The notes below the pieces were generated by a model. That model saw nothing but the letters and a program-made list of their open reading frames with translations, made no database searches and was not told the origin of the DNA. A program made the position numbers and the translations under genes. A DNA stretch of 64,000 bases from Pardosa pseudoannulata. Lineage: Eukaryota; Arthropoda; Arachnida; Araneae; Lycosidae. Shown here in pieces: positions 1 to 13,396 of the stretch. The DNA lies in NCBI GenBank assembly GCA_032207245.1, contig CM063507.1, forward strand, positions 88,180,609-88,244,608. The letters run 5' to 3'. Every line of letters begins with the position of its first letter. The first letter of the stretch is position 1.

Positions 1-1848
1 CAGTTATGAGGACATTTTAATGTCTTAACCCTGAACACTGATAATTATTTGTAAACCGAGTAGTCTCTTTAAAATATACATTCGTATTTTTTTGTAGCAT
101 AGTTTAAGTATATATATAAATTGGAGAATTGAACAGCGAAAGAGTTTTTGTTTCTAGATAGATATATATTGACTTTTGATCATGAGAAACAAAGCTTTCA
201 GAAAAACTAATGCAGATGTTATCACACGAAAAACATTCCACCTTTTCATTTGACAAGATGTTTTTTCAAATATTTTTAAATTTTAATTTCTTTTACTTTC
301 CCATGTCTGTATAGACATTAGGATCTTTGTTAAATAAAAATAAAAATGTGGTGTTTCGAACTTTTGAGATAATTAATTTTGAACACTGACAATTATGTTT
401 TGACATAGAGAATAGAAACATGTCCAGTGTAGCGGCCAGACTTTGCCAAATTAAGAGTTAATAAATTTCAATTGAAATACAGTTAATTTCTATTTATAAG
501 GTACTACCAATAATTCTATTATCTAATGTAACTATAGTTCTAGTCATATAATTCTATTTATTACCTAATTAAATGTCTAATACTGTAAATAATTTATTCC
601 ACTGGTTAAGTGGTGAAATGGCAGAATGTGTTTTCAATAAAGGAAGAAAAACATATGTCGGTGAAAATCACAGGATGAGCAAATTTTGCTATATTTCAAG
701 TGCCCGTGGAAATTGTGAGATGAGCAGTCAAAGGGTTAAGGAGAAATTTTCCCTTATTTCAGCTTATATACAGTTTTAAACTTTAGGTAAATAAATAAAA
801 AAAGCACTCTTGGCTTATATACAGATAGAATAGTATTTGGAAATATATGAGTCCTTTTTAGAAAAAAAATATAAAAGTAGAATCATAGATAACTATCTTG
901 TTAGATAGGGGCTAATAAGACTGCAATCTACTCCTTAAAACTGTTTCTAAATTACCATGATTATTGTCAGGCCAGGAGGGTTTAGACAGAATAAATATGG
1001 AAGCAGGCATTAGCAGAGTAAAAAATAAATATAAATACTGTTTATTCAGTATTAAAAAAAAGCTAAATAAAGCCAGACTAAACTACCAAACTAAAAAAAT
1101 TATGCTGGGTGGTGAAACAAAAGTTCATCGTGCTTTATTGAAAGTACGATCATCGCCTTCCCACCTATGGAGTACTCTGTTCCGAGTCCCTCGAAAGCAA
1201 TAGCACAAGGCTTATATCGACCGAAATGGGCAATGTCCTCTAATCAAGTGATGGACATATACCATTTGCATGCGACATTGTCTTCTTAAGTGGAAAAAAT
1301 AAAATGCAGTTAAATGTGACCAGGATTTCGGTCAACACATTTAACCAGAGATTAGACATTAACTAAGTGATGAAAACAAAAATTCTGCTAAGATGCCAGC
1401 AGTAGAATTAGAACCCACAGACTTTGGTGTCAAAAGGTAATATGCCCTATTGGTTTGGCCATCATCTGATAAATCTAACAATGGATAATAATTTCCAACT
1501 CTGATGTCAAAAATCCATATCAAATTTTGCCAATCTAAATTACTTCATTTTGAATTATGTTAATAATGAGACAAAGAAAAAATAAAGAAATGTTATTCTT
1601 CCAGTTTATATTGAGTTATATGTTAGAAAGCAATACATAAACATAATTTTAAAAATTGTTTGTTATAAGAGACTAAACATCAAAATCCCAAGGTCCATTT
1701 TTATGCTGATGCCAATACAGGGTTCAAACTTAGATTTAGAAATAAAAAAGCAGGAGAAAAATTTTACTTTTCAAAGTCAAAAATTCTATTTTACTCACTT
1801 CAAAAAAAAATTTTTTTTTAAATAAAAGGTTACTTTTCAAATTATATC
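1..1848. other. Non-coding AT-rich stretch
   Basis: No exon with splice sites or recognisable protein found on either strand. The two open frames near 573-779 and 964-1203 have no family features. It may be the last visible intron of the SLC35B4-like gene. Confidence 0.5.
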
Positions 1849-1861
1849 TACTTTACAAAGA

Positions 1862-2115
1862 AAAAACTCAGTACAACAGCCCCTGGGGGGGGGGGGTTCA
1901 AGGGCCTACGATGCCAATGCCCATTTATGTGACCAAGGGCCCTGAGATGCGAATCATATGCTCCAGTTAGGTGGTCAATTTTATGCGGAATCCCCAGTGT
2001 TTAGTTCCCATGCAATCTACCCACTGAAGGGATGAAAGGCTGAGTCAACCTTGCCTGATCGAACCTCAGACCTGTGTCGTGGGAGAGCGAAGCACTACCT
2101 CAATGCCATTGAGCT
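1862..2115 (-). mobile_element. tRNA-derived SINE with target duplication
   Basis: On the minus strand an A-box-like TGGCATTGAGG (2108-2098) lies about 33 bp before a B-box-like GGTTCGATCAG (2065-2055), the internal Pol III promoter spacing of a tRNA. The unit is bounded by TACTTTACAAAGA (1849-1861) and TACTTCACAAAGA (2116-2128), a 13-bp duplication with one mismatch. The body contains a G run at about 1886-1896. Confidence 0.7.
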
Positions 2116-2128
2116 TACTTCACAAAGA

Positions 2129-3036
2129 GATTTAGCAATTTAAATAAAGATTAAAGGCAAACAGTAATTAACAAATTTTTAAACATCAATCTGTAAATTG
2201 CAACTAGTGATAAAATGGATATCTGGTCAGCTCTCCTGTATTCAGCCAATTTTTAAACGTCAGGAACTCTATCTGGATATCTGTAAATCAAAACTTCAGA
2301 GTTTTGAAAGGGATAGTACCAAAATACAGGTGTTTGAAGAAAAAATTTCCAAAAGAATTTCCTTAATGTATGAGTTCTGAAGGAGTACCCAAACCCTGCC
2401 ATGTTTTCTTTATACTTCCCAAATGAGAGACAAAAGAAACGGTAAATAAAAATAACCATTATTCATAAATAGGTAAATGCAATATTTAATGAATATTTTT
2501 GCGATTTGTGCTTTCTAAACTACCTGTAAATCCATTGAAGGAGAATATCAAAAACAGTTTTCATATTTTTCCTGCTAGTAGTGCATCATTAATGAAAATT
2601 AAGAGGCTTCTGTAAAAATTAAACAGGTTAAGTAAACTGCATGCACATACACACAAATATTGTTTAAAATACTACAAAATAAAAAACTTGCATTATAAAT
2701 AATACTGGCACTCATGTCTTTTCTTCAATTAAAATTTTTTAAAATCGCATTTCTCTGCAAGTATTTATAGAAAAAGTATCACTTTTCATTTCTTTAACTA
2801 AAAGCACAGTTGAAATGGAAGGTTTTTTTTTTTAAACAGATTCCTTTCACGATCAAAAGTGAGACAGACATTCAATGACACTTCTTTTATAAAGGGTGCA
2901 GAAAATCATAATGCACTGAGGAAGTTTGTACGCTAGCATATTAATGATAAAAACAACCCTATTTATAAATTTCTTTGATAAATCATAAAAGTACTTGTTT
3001 GCAATATTAAATGGTATTTTATGACATTACCATTAA
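2129..3036. other. Non-coding AT-rich stretch
   Basis: No supported gene. Small open frames at 2198-2459 overlap on both strands and show no conserved motif. Confidence 0.45.
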
Positions 3037-3066
3037 CCCTTTGAGCTCTATGATATACACTGTGTA

Positions 3067-3405
3067 CAGGGTTCCCACTCTTTTCCAGAATAAAAATTAA
3101 GGATTTTTTAAGGACCAAAGTAACTTTTTATAAGGACCTACTTGAAATACACAGCATAATGATATAAAGCCTATTTCCTGAGGAACATATTTTAATGATT
3201 ATGAATCAGAGAAAACATGTTTGATAAATACCCTATAATATTTCTGAATTAAGTTTTTAAAAATACCTAAAAATTAATATAAGATAAATCTAGTTGACAA
3301 AAACTAATTTTGAAAAATATACATCTAAAGTTTTTAGAGTGATCAAACTAAAAATAAATTGAGTAAAATACAATATTATAAATAATACTTTCTGAGGGTT
3401 TAAAA
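3067..3405 (-). mobile_element. Fragment of a CAGGGTTCCCAC-ended DNA transposon family
   Basis: Starts CAGGGTTCCCACTCTTTTCC and matches, base run after base run, the reverse complement of 41630-41924, including TTAATATAAGATAAA. Truncated where a (TA)n/(TG)n microsatellite begins at about 3413. Confidence 0.7.
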
Positions 3406-3409
3406 ATGA

Positions 3410-3412
<3 letters not shown>

Positions 3413-3454
<42 letters not shown>

Positions 3455-3545
3455 ATATGTATATATGTATGTATGTATGTAAATGTATGTAAATGTATGT
3501 ATATGTATATGTATGTGTATTACATATGTATATGTGTGTGTGTGT
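3413..3545. repeat. (TA)n / (TG)n / TATG microsatellite
   Basis: Tandem TA, then TG, then degenerate ATGT repeats. The open frame over it is a repeat artefact. Confidence 0.9.
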
Positions 3546-3815
3546 TTATTCTTTTGGATACTCGTTCATTCCTGTTAGTGACTGTTGTTCCAAGATATTT
3601 AAACTTGGTAACTGTTTTGAAAGTGTGAACCATTCATAACCAATGATGTATTATCAGTCTTTTGAATGGTCACAATCCTAAATTTTGTTTTCTCTTTGAT
3701 GATTAAGCCTTTTTTATCAGCCCCAATCTGAACAAATGCTGAACAGTTACAAATGTCTCAATAACAGCCCATCTTGGTCTACCAGTAATATTAAGATCAA
3801 TTGCATATGCTAGTA

Positions 3816-4586
3816 CAGTCTGTATTGGTTACATGGTCAGCTTCACAGTTCCAGAAAAATCAGACCCTATAAGTGGGGTTACCATATATGCGGAACAATA
3901 CAACCCTATAGTGCCTATACAGTGCATTTTTAATCCATAGCAGAAGAGCCTAATTTACATTCCCATAAAGTGACAAATGCTGACATTATTTTTCTTGATC
4001 ACCAATTTCAACACTTGAGGACCCAAGTTTGGCAGCTAAAATGCTGTTTAATGCCATCCGGGGAATCGAATTTGCTTTGGCGAAAGTAGCCTTTCAAAGA
4101 TTTTTTAAAATCTTCAATCCATTCCTTTTTGGAAGCAAATGATCCATTCTTTCTTTTCGAAGCCCTCATTGAAAAATGAACGTTCTTATTCGTGACGTAG
4201 GATCCAAATGCGACAAAATGTTCCTTGACTTGTTTCGTCTCCATTTCAACTTAAGCAGGGAGAGATCCCTCCGACCCATAAACAGACAGATGTCCACCTC
4301 TTGTAGGGGGGCAAGAGAAGCGAGAGATGTGACATCTACACAAACAAGAAAGGGGGAAAGGGAGGGAAATAAAGGATTGAATTCGGGTCCTCTCCAATTT
4401 TGCACTGACTTCTTTAAAAAAAAAAAAGGGAAAGAAAAAAACTGACATTCGTTGAAAGCATGAAACTGACCCTATTACCGGTAACAAGAAAAAGACTGTA
4501 TAAGCAGTGCACTTTAACACATGTTCCCGTTCCCTATTAAGTTAGACAGGACTTTAGAAAAATGACCATATAGCCAGTACTGACTA
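3816..4586 (-). mobile_element. Pogo/Tigger-like non-autonomous element, copy 1
   Basis: Left end CAGTCTGTATTGGTTACATG and right end CCATATAGCCAGTACTGACT form imperfect terminal inverted repeats. They match the ends of a second copy at 38982-39741 in opposite orientation, including shared internal blocks such as CAATTTCATG-like and TTAGACGGAACTT-like runs. No intact transposase; a 78-residue minus-strand frame at 4008-4244 may be a remnant. Confidence 0.65.
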
Positions 4587-5357
4587 TACTTGGAAAATTT
4601 TGTTGTATAAAGTGCCATTATTTATTATCTTTGCATTCTAATGACTTTTTCTAGCGCAATGTTAAAAAGCAGGCATGAGAGGACACCACTGTCAAAAACC
4701 ACTATCAGTAAAAATAGGTTTCAATGAACTTATTCTATATTTTGATATCACACTGGACCCTTGAAAGAGTTGCCTTAGAAGATTGATTAGTTTTGAAGGA
4801 ATTTTAAATTTTGTCATTGGCTCATATATCTTTTCCCTCTTTTGGCTATTGTACACTACCTTGAAGTCAATGAAAAGATGATAGGTATCAATATTCTTTT
4901 GGCTTTTCTAAAATTTGCCTGAATACATGGATTTAGTTGACAGCATAACATTATGTTCATTTTCAAAAGTGTGATTAAATTGGTATCAAATGTGCTTAAA
5001 TAAATTTGATTAATTATTTAAACTTTTAAAAGTAAATTTGTTTAAAAAACTTATTGACATACATAACACACATCTATCCCATTTCAATTACTTGGCATAA
5101 ACTAAGAGTTCTGGTTCATAAATTTATATTATAATGAAGTCTTGTCACTACTAATGCTAACAACCCTAGAACTCAAAGGGTTAATTAAACTGCAATCATT
5201 TTGAATAATCCTGAGAAACTTTAAAGTTAAATCCCTAATGAAATGCCCCAAAACCTCACAGATTCAGTTTTATTTAATTACAGCTTTTGTTGAAGAATCC
5301 CATATAATGTTGAATTTACTTTTCTAAATATAGAATTTAAAGAAATTCCAAACATAC

Positions 5358-5397
5358 CCATGGTGGAAGATGTTTTATCATGACTGGATTTCTCTTC
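5358..5397 (-). CDS. SLC35B4: SLC35B4-like exon 6 (loop)
   Basis: Forty bases: EEKSSHDKTSSTM plus one base, a polar loop like the variable loop after the fourth helix in the family. Polypyrimidine tract plus tttag acceptor and a gtatgt donor. Support is splice sites and phase rather than conservation. Confidence 0.7.
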
Positions 5398-8300
5398 CTA
5401 AATTAAAAGAAAGAAATGTTAGTATGGTGAATTGAAATTTACATTAATAATAATTTATTCAGGGGATGTCAAAATGGATATTTAAAGTTTCAAAATTAAT
5501 GTTTCCAAATATGTATAAACACTCAAGAGCCAAAACACTATAACTACCCCTACATTTTGCAATGAACTCACCTGGATGATGTGGAAAGTGGAAGTGGTAT
5601 TTAACTACTGCTAGAGAGTCTGAAGAATCATTCTTTCACTTACTTCTGTGTGTGACGGGAAAAGCTGTGGATCTAAGCGATTTTGATAGAGGGCAGATTG
5701 TAATGGCTCGAAACGAGTATTTCCGAAACGGCAAGACTCGTGGGTTGTTTATGATCTAGTGGATGAATGATGGTGAAACCAGCAGTAGACGACAGAGTAT
5801 TGGACGTGCATACACTTTTAAAGAAAAAGGTTTCACATGGTGAAGCCAAACCAGAGCCAGACAGTGGCTCGGCTGACAACCCAATACAATGCAGGTCCAA
5901 ATAGAATAGTATTGGAGCACACTGTTGGATAGGGAGCTACGCAGCAAACGTCCCACTCGTGTGCCTTTGCTGACCGAGCGTCATCGCCAACTGTGCTTAG
6001 CTGGGCCCGGGAACATCCCGACTGGTCCATGGATCAGGGAGAGAGTTGCCTGGTCAGATGAATCATGTTTGGTCACTCATCATGCCGATGGGCGTGTCAA
6101 GATACGCCATCTTCCAGGCAAACACTTGCTCCATCAATGTACAGTAGGTCATACACAGGCTGGTGGTGGCGGTAATTATGCTTTGGGGGACATCCTCTTA
6201 TGCATCTCTAGGACCCGTGGTTGTGGTAGAGCAGGTCATGAATGCCACAGGGTATCTGAACATCATTGCGGACCAGTTGCACCCTTACAGGACCTCTGTT
6301 TTTCCAGCTGAAAATGGAATGTTCCAACAGGATAACGCCCTGTGTCACAAGGCTAAAATTGTGTTGGAGTGGTTCCAGGAACAGGATGCTGAATTACAGT
6401 TAATATCCTAACTTACTGGATCTCAATTGAACAGAACCCATTTGGGATGTCCTGGGACAGCTGCTCAGAGTTCAAAGACGAGCCATTCGCAATATCTCGG
6501 ATATGCATCACCGTTGCTTAAACTTATGGCATAATCTGTCTACCAAGGACTTGTGGCATCCATGCCAAGGTGGGTTGAAGGTGTGTTGCACGCCAAATGT
6601 GGGCCAACTCATTATTGACACGTGGTCATAATGTCTTGGCTCTTGAATGTAGAGATGTAATGGTAAAACTACTCAGAATGGATTAAGGCAAGGTCAAAAT
6701 GGATATTTTTATAAAAATACGAAGTCTGAAATTTTCCCTTTCTGCAATTACTTTACTTTATTTCAAGAAGTAAAGAAAGAGGGAAAAAAACATGTTTATA
6801 TCACACCTTATTTGGAAATGAGACCATTACACTTGTTTTCTAGCAACATTCATATTACCTCCTTTCATTTGCATCTATACTTTTGTGTATTTGAAAATAT
6901 AAATATAATTGTTACTTAATTGAGATTTATTTTCACAATTTTTTCATTAACTACTGACAAGTAACATTTATTTTTTATTCCTATTTATTTTTTTAATTTA
7001 AAATTCTGTTTGAATAATGTAAAACTATATAAAAATATTAAAAATAATCCTTTTTGGAAAACTAAGTTAAATAAATTAACTTTTAAATACTTTTTATTAT
7101 GAAATATTTATAAAATATAAAATTTTTTAAATCACTTTAATTTTAAGAAATCAAACAATTGGGAGGTTATACCTGTATGCGAATGAACACTTACTTTTAT
7201 TCTGTCAGAAGCCCAAGTTGTAAGAAAAATGCCGCAAGTGATCATAAAAACTGAAATATATTTAACGAGAGTATACCTAGAAAAAGATATTTAAATAAAT
7301 AAATAGAATCAGGCATTAAATATTAATGAATGGAATATATTATACAAATTACTTGATTTTCTTTCTCTAGTAAAAAAAATCCTAAACTTTAATAACATCT
7401 TTTTGTATATTTCCAAACAATTTATAAAACACACACATAAACATTTATATTCTTATAAATAGCGATAATTTCATTTAATGTATATAATTTATAAACATTT
7501 GATGTCTTACTGCAAAAATTATAAGACTTTGGCTTAAAAAAATTAATATTTGATTAGGTCACAGACTAAAGCTTTTTGTTTAAAAAGAATTGTTAAAAGC
7601 AAAAATAATTATACCTAAACCCGATTTTGTATGATAAATGTCTTCTAAAAAAAAAAAAATGTAACCATAAAATTCATATCAAAAGAACCACTAACTCCCC
7701 TGAGAAAGTGAAAATGAATTCCAAATCCAAAGTTGAATGAATGCAAAAAGAATGAAATGAATCCAAATCAAAAATATTTGTACAAATTATACAATTTTTA
7801 ATTTACATTTCTTGTAATCCAAACTGCAAACATTACACCTTCCCTTGTCCCAGATTTCTATATTTATAATCAAAGAAATGGATTTTCTTAACATTTGTTT
7901 CTAATATATGTAAGAAAATCATATAATAAGAGAGAGCAATATATGAAAATTAGACAGAATCAGTCAATGAAACGAAAGTTTGAATACTGTGAAATATCAA
8001 TATTTCTACACTGTCTACCAATGAGTATTTGGACACCTATGCAAATGACGATATCTGCAGTCCTGAGGTACGTCACGGCCTCCACTGGAATACTACGTGT
8101 AGGAAACAGCATCGGCATGAGTTGCATGCAAGAGGCCACGCAGTTCGGAGCTCTTTGATTTCGAGAAAGGTATAATTATGGGGTACCACAAATGTGGCCG
8201 ATCCTTAAGGGACCTATCTAGCGATCTCAAGTACCCAAAATCGATAGTGGCCTATGTGATGGTGGAAATGGAAGGTGAGTGGTGATTGTCGGAATGTGCC

Positions 8301-11300
8301 CCGAGTCGGCAGACCAACGAAACTGGGAGATAGAGTGCAGTTCAGAGAGATTTGGAAGAACTGCAACCAACTACGGCACTATTTTGGATGACAATGCGCT
8401 TTCTACATTGTGGCAGTTTTACAGGTTGGTACCCTGTTACTTTAAGGACGACATAGCCAGTTGTCATGTTTTGAGGTTAACCAAGGCTTGGTATGGTGCC
8501 GAAGGAGTTCATCTAATGGACTGGCCTGCCCAGACCTCAACCTTATTGAGAACCTTTGGGACGAATTGGATCGCCGAATGAAGGGGTGCACTACCCGTCC
8601 AAAATCGGTGACGGAACTTGTACGTCTACTCCAAGCTGAGTGGAAGACAATACCACTAGCTCTAATACAAATACGTGGAAAGTATGCCCCGTAGGGTTCA
8701 CACTGTCATTGCCTCTTGTGGAGGCTCTACCAACTATTGATTTTGAATAAAGTTAATTTTTCTTTTCTATCACAGGTGTGCAAATACTTATTGGTAGACA
8801 GTGTATATGTATATATATTAACACACATACATATATGTATATGAAACTTTATTACATAATAATTTATAATATAACAGTAAATAGTATTAACATTTTTGAA
8901 ACGATAACTGATTAATAATAAAGTGATTTTTACCTTTTTTTAAGTATCATCATTCCTAAGAACATATTTGTAACTAGAGAGCCCTGTAAGATAATGAAAT
9001 AAATATACAAATATTAAAATTTTCCATAAGAAAATAATTTAGAACAGGCATTATTATGAACATTAGTTTCCCTATGTAAGATCAATTTAAAACAATTTCC
9101 TGGATATTACAATTGTCAACAAGATATTTTGTGCATATTTCATATTAAATTAAGGATATAATATACTGAACCTATCGTACATGGTTATAAAAAAGTGTAT
9201 TCAATTGCACAAATTCTGGTAATTTCTATTTTTTTTAATAAATAAATAAATAAAAAAAGAACATGCTCACAATACTGGGTTTTATACTAATTATTTATAA
9301 TAAAATATTTGTTCAATACCTTATTTCTAAAGCATTTCATTCTATTTACCAATCATGCCCCAATTTTTATACAAGTCTATTAGTTTGGTGTAAAATCCAT
9401 GAATAAAATCTCATGCATCTAACCTGATGTACATTTCAGTTATTATATTTAGACTTATACAGTCCAATTTCAATAATGTTTCACCTTTGGGGAAGGTGGG
9501 GTCAAATGTAAATATTTATCACAGTTTTAAGGTCCAATTTTACGATAATGACAATATTTTCTCCATATTTTGTATACCAGAAGATTAAAAGGGAAAAAAA
9601 ATATTAGTTCATGACATAAAGGTTTAATACCTTTTTATAAATCAATAGGTATGATAAACAATTAAAGGTTGAGTAAAAAAAAAGAATTATTTTCTTACCG
9701 ATTTAAATATCATATGCAATGGCATAGATATATCAAAATTCAAAGCATAGTTGTTTGAAACACTTGCAGCAAAAAATAGTAAAACCAATACAATATAATT
9801 CCTGAAATGAAAAATATTTCATAACAATCACAGAATTACATAAAATGTCTTTTATACAATATAATAAATGCGTAATAATTTTAATTCACAGGAATAAGTG
9901 TTAAATATTTTAAAAATATTTACAAGCAGGGTTGGCATGATTTAAATCAGTTGATTTTTTTGAAAAAATCCCTGATTTAAATCATTTTCTTTTTTCACTT
10001 CTTTTAAAAACCTCTGTTCCAAAGACAGGAGAATTGTGAATCCGTCAGCACAGTAATACCAATAAGTCAATAAGTGTCAATAGATAGCATGCACTTTCCA
10101 AGAATGGAGGGGTTGTTATGAGAAAGTATGGAGTAGGGGTAGGTACAATGACTGATTAGGACGAGTGGAATTCATTTTATGTCATGGGAGGTAAAGAGAG
10201 TATGACAGAACTGGAAATCCAGTTTGTCTACCCGATAACGACAGCCGTGGCTTCCTCTGCCAAAATGGAAAGACAGTTTTCTTCTTTTGGTATAGTTCCT
10301 TCTAGCCTTCGTAACAAATTTAGAGCGGATAAAGCATCAAAGTGAGTGTTTTTATTGAAACCATTAAATCCATCATTCGTTGCTCAAAAAAATATTGAAA
10401 TAATTGGGATTTGTTTTTTTTTTAATAAATAGTTTGCATTAAAAGAATATTTAATATGTTCTTTGAACTGAAATCTTATTGAGTTTGCACTATCCTATTC
10501 CAAAATAATAGAATGTATTTAGATTAAAATTTATATATTTAATTTTAGGTAATCAGTGCATATAATATACTCAATAGATAAGAAGTTACTTCTTATGACA
10601 AACTATTCTATGTATATTGCAAAAAACATAAAAATACCAATTAAAATTAGTATTCAGAAAAAAAATCAAAGTAATCCGATTTAAATAAAAAAAATTCATT
10701 TAAATTAAATAAATCTGATTTATATCAAATAAATCTGATTTTTTAAAAGAAAAATCATGATTTTTTTCCAACCCGGTTTAAAATTATAAATAACTTTTCC
10801 TCTTCTCAGTACTTTTATGCTGTGTACTGTCAAAGTAGCTTATTGCACTCCAACCTGTTATTTCAAGATTCAGAATCCAATAGACCATGTCACAAATGTT
10901 TCAGGATTATTTGAGAGTTACCAAGAACAAGTTGCATATGCTTTCAAAGCTAACAGAAAAGAGTAAGGGGAAATAATTTGTAATGCTATTTCTCTAGAAA
11001 TCTAGAAATAATTAGTTGAAAATTATAAGGTTTCTCTAAAGCTCAAATGTTTTTCATTAAATCTATTCCTTCAAAATCTTCTTTGCAAATATGTAAAACT
11101 TTAGAAATACACTCTAGAGCAACATTTATGAAGTGGGTTTTAATATGGTACAGATATAAAACACTTATCTGACATGTTCAAGAATCGAATAACTTTACAA
11201 CCTATTTTTAATCTCACTTTGACAATAGCATTTCATTAGGAGTTGTAAGTTTCAAAGTGACTGTTTATCTAAACAGGAATTACCTAGTTCAGAACTTTTA

Positions 11301-13357
11301 AAAAAAGTTGTTGAAAGGGGATAACAAGCTTATACTTACTTAATAGGCACCTTTGGTCTTATTGTTCCAAATTTCGTAGTAAAAATGAAACCCTCTATGG
11401 CAATAAATAAAAACTGAAACAGGGTGATCACATTACCACAGCCAGGAATTTCCCTAATAAAATAGTGATATTAATTCAGTATTACTTAATAAAATATATT
11501 TTTAACATCAGCAGTTACATGTTATATATTCAAGATTTCTTGTTAATTCATAGCTGGTTAGCATTTTAAGACTTAAAATGATTCAACAAATATTGAACTC
11601 AAAACAAATAGTATTTATTCAATAGTGTTAGCATGATTTAAATCAGTTGATATTTTTGAAAAAAATCATTGATTTAAATAATTTTTTTCACTTCTTTTCA
11701 AACCTCTATTCCAAAGACAGGAGAATAGGGAATCAGTCAGCACAGTAATAGTGATAAGTAAATAAGTGTCAATAGATAGCATGTGCTTTCCAAGGATGGA
11801 GGGGTTGTTATCAGAAAGTATGGAGTAGGGGTAGGTACAATGACTAGTTATGACTAGTGGAATTCATTTAATGTAATAGGAGGTAGAGTATTACAGAACT
11901 TGAAATCCAATTTGTATACTAAATAACAACAGCAGTGGCTTCATCTGCTAGAATGGAAAGACATTTTTCTTCTTTTAGTATTGTTCGTTCTAGAATTCAT
12001 AACCAACTATGAGTGGATAAAGATAATTCAGTGCATAAAAAATATTGAAATAATTGTGATTTGTTTTTTTAAATAAATAGTTTGCATTAAAAGAATATTT
12101 AATTGGTTCATTAAATTTACATGTTATTTAGTTTGTACTATCCAGTAACAAAATAATGGAATGTATTTAGATTAAAATTTATATATTTAATTTTAGGTAA
12201 TCAGTGAGTAGAATATACTCGATAGATAAGAGGTTACTTCTTATAACAAATTATATTTTGTATATTGCTTAAAAACAACAATTAAAATTATTATTCAGAA
12301 AAAAATCAAAGAAATCCAATTTAAATAAAAAAAAATCTGATTTAAATCAAATAAATCTGATTTTAAAAAAAAAATCATGATTTTTTTCCAACTTTGTTAT
12401 TCAACAACTTTTAATGCTACTATTACTAATATTATATAAATTAATTACACTGCATGTAAAATAATCCATTTTTTAAGCAACAATTTAAATTATTCACATG
12501 AATTTAATGAAGTGGTTTTAAGATTATATCAGGAGTTAACACGTTTTCCAATATAAGTTTCAAACGGGCAAGTTCATTACACACACACACATACATATAT
12601 GTATAGGTGTGTATGTGTATTTAACGATACTCTAACCAACATAACAACTGTATTCTAAAATAAATAACTAAACTCTCTCTCACACACATGTATATATATA
12701 TAGATAAATCCCCAAAAAGATATTAAAACCATTAAGAATCTTAAATATAAATGCAAAACAATATTTTACATTTAAATATTATAACAAACTACAGAATTAA
12801 AAAAAAAAATTGCCAGGTTTTATCAATTTATCTTTTTTCAAAAATGTTGCTAACAGTGTCATACAATGCTATAAAAATGATGCTTTAAATAATATTCATA
12901 TATATCTATTTTCTGAGATCTAATGATATTTCATGAGATTCAGTACTACATTGGCTAAAGTGAATGGATTTTGCTGTTTACTCTGTATGAGATTATATAA
13001 GGAGCACTATGACAAATTGATGAAACTGAGATTCTCTGGAAAGCAGAGAGATGAGACTGCCCTTAGATTTTTCTTCCAAAATAAAATGCCAGGTAATGCA
13101 AATTTTGAATGTAAAACTTATAAACGAACAGAGAAAGCTTTAAGAAAAAAGGAATGAATTAGCCTGCATGACAAAATTATCACTTTTTGAACCTACTAAA
13201 TAGTAAAAAATGATTTTTAGGGATATTGGAGTAGGTCAATAAGTCTAACAGTCATAAATATTGCTAAACATCAAAAAATGATATTCAGAGATGTCATTAA
13301 AGGATAGGTCCATTTGATGTCTGTCAATACTATAGTTTTGATATTGGTCAATATTTT

Positions 13358-13396
<39 letters not shown>

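Larger units (their letters stand above)
3037..5180. mobile_element. TTAA-flanked (piggyBac-like) inverted-repeat element with nested insertions
   Basis: Ends CCCTTTGAGCTCTA (3037-3050) and TAGAACTCAAAGGG (5167-5180) are inverted copies with one mismatch, and each is flanked directly by TTAA (3033-3036, 5181-5184). TTAA target sites are typical of piggyBac. The interior is mostly two younger elements, at 3067 and 3816. No piggyBac transposase seen. Confidence 0.6.

Noticed and set aside
573..1203. Two open frames of 68 and 79 residues near the left edge
   Set aside because: No conserved motif, splice support or codon bias; not the missing SLC35B4 exons.
2521..2575. Minus-strand candidate next exon of the SLC35B4-like gene
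   Set aside because: It has an AG/GT frame, but joining in the required phase gives an early stop and the sequence is not membrane-like.
3443..3628. Cys/Tyr/Val-rich 61-residue frame
   Set aside because: Translation of a TG/TATG microsatellite.
7173..7276. Longer version of SLC35B4-like exon 5 using the donor at 7172
   Set aside because: It changes phase and produces a stop in exon 6; the gtaagt donor at 7194 fits.
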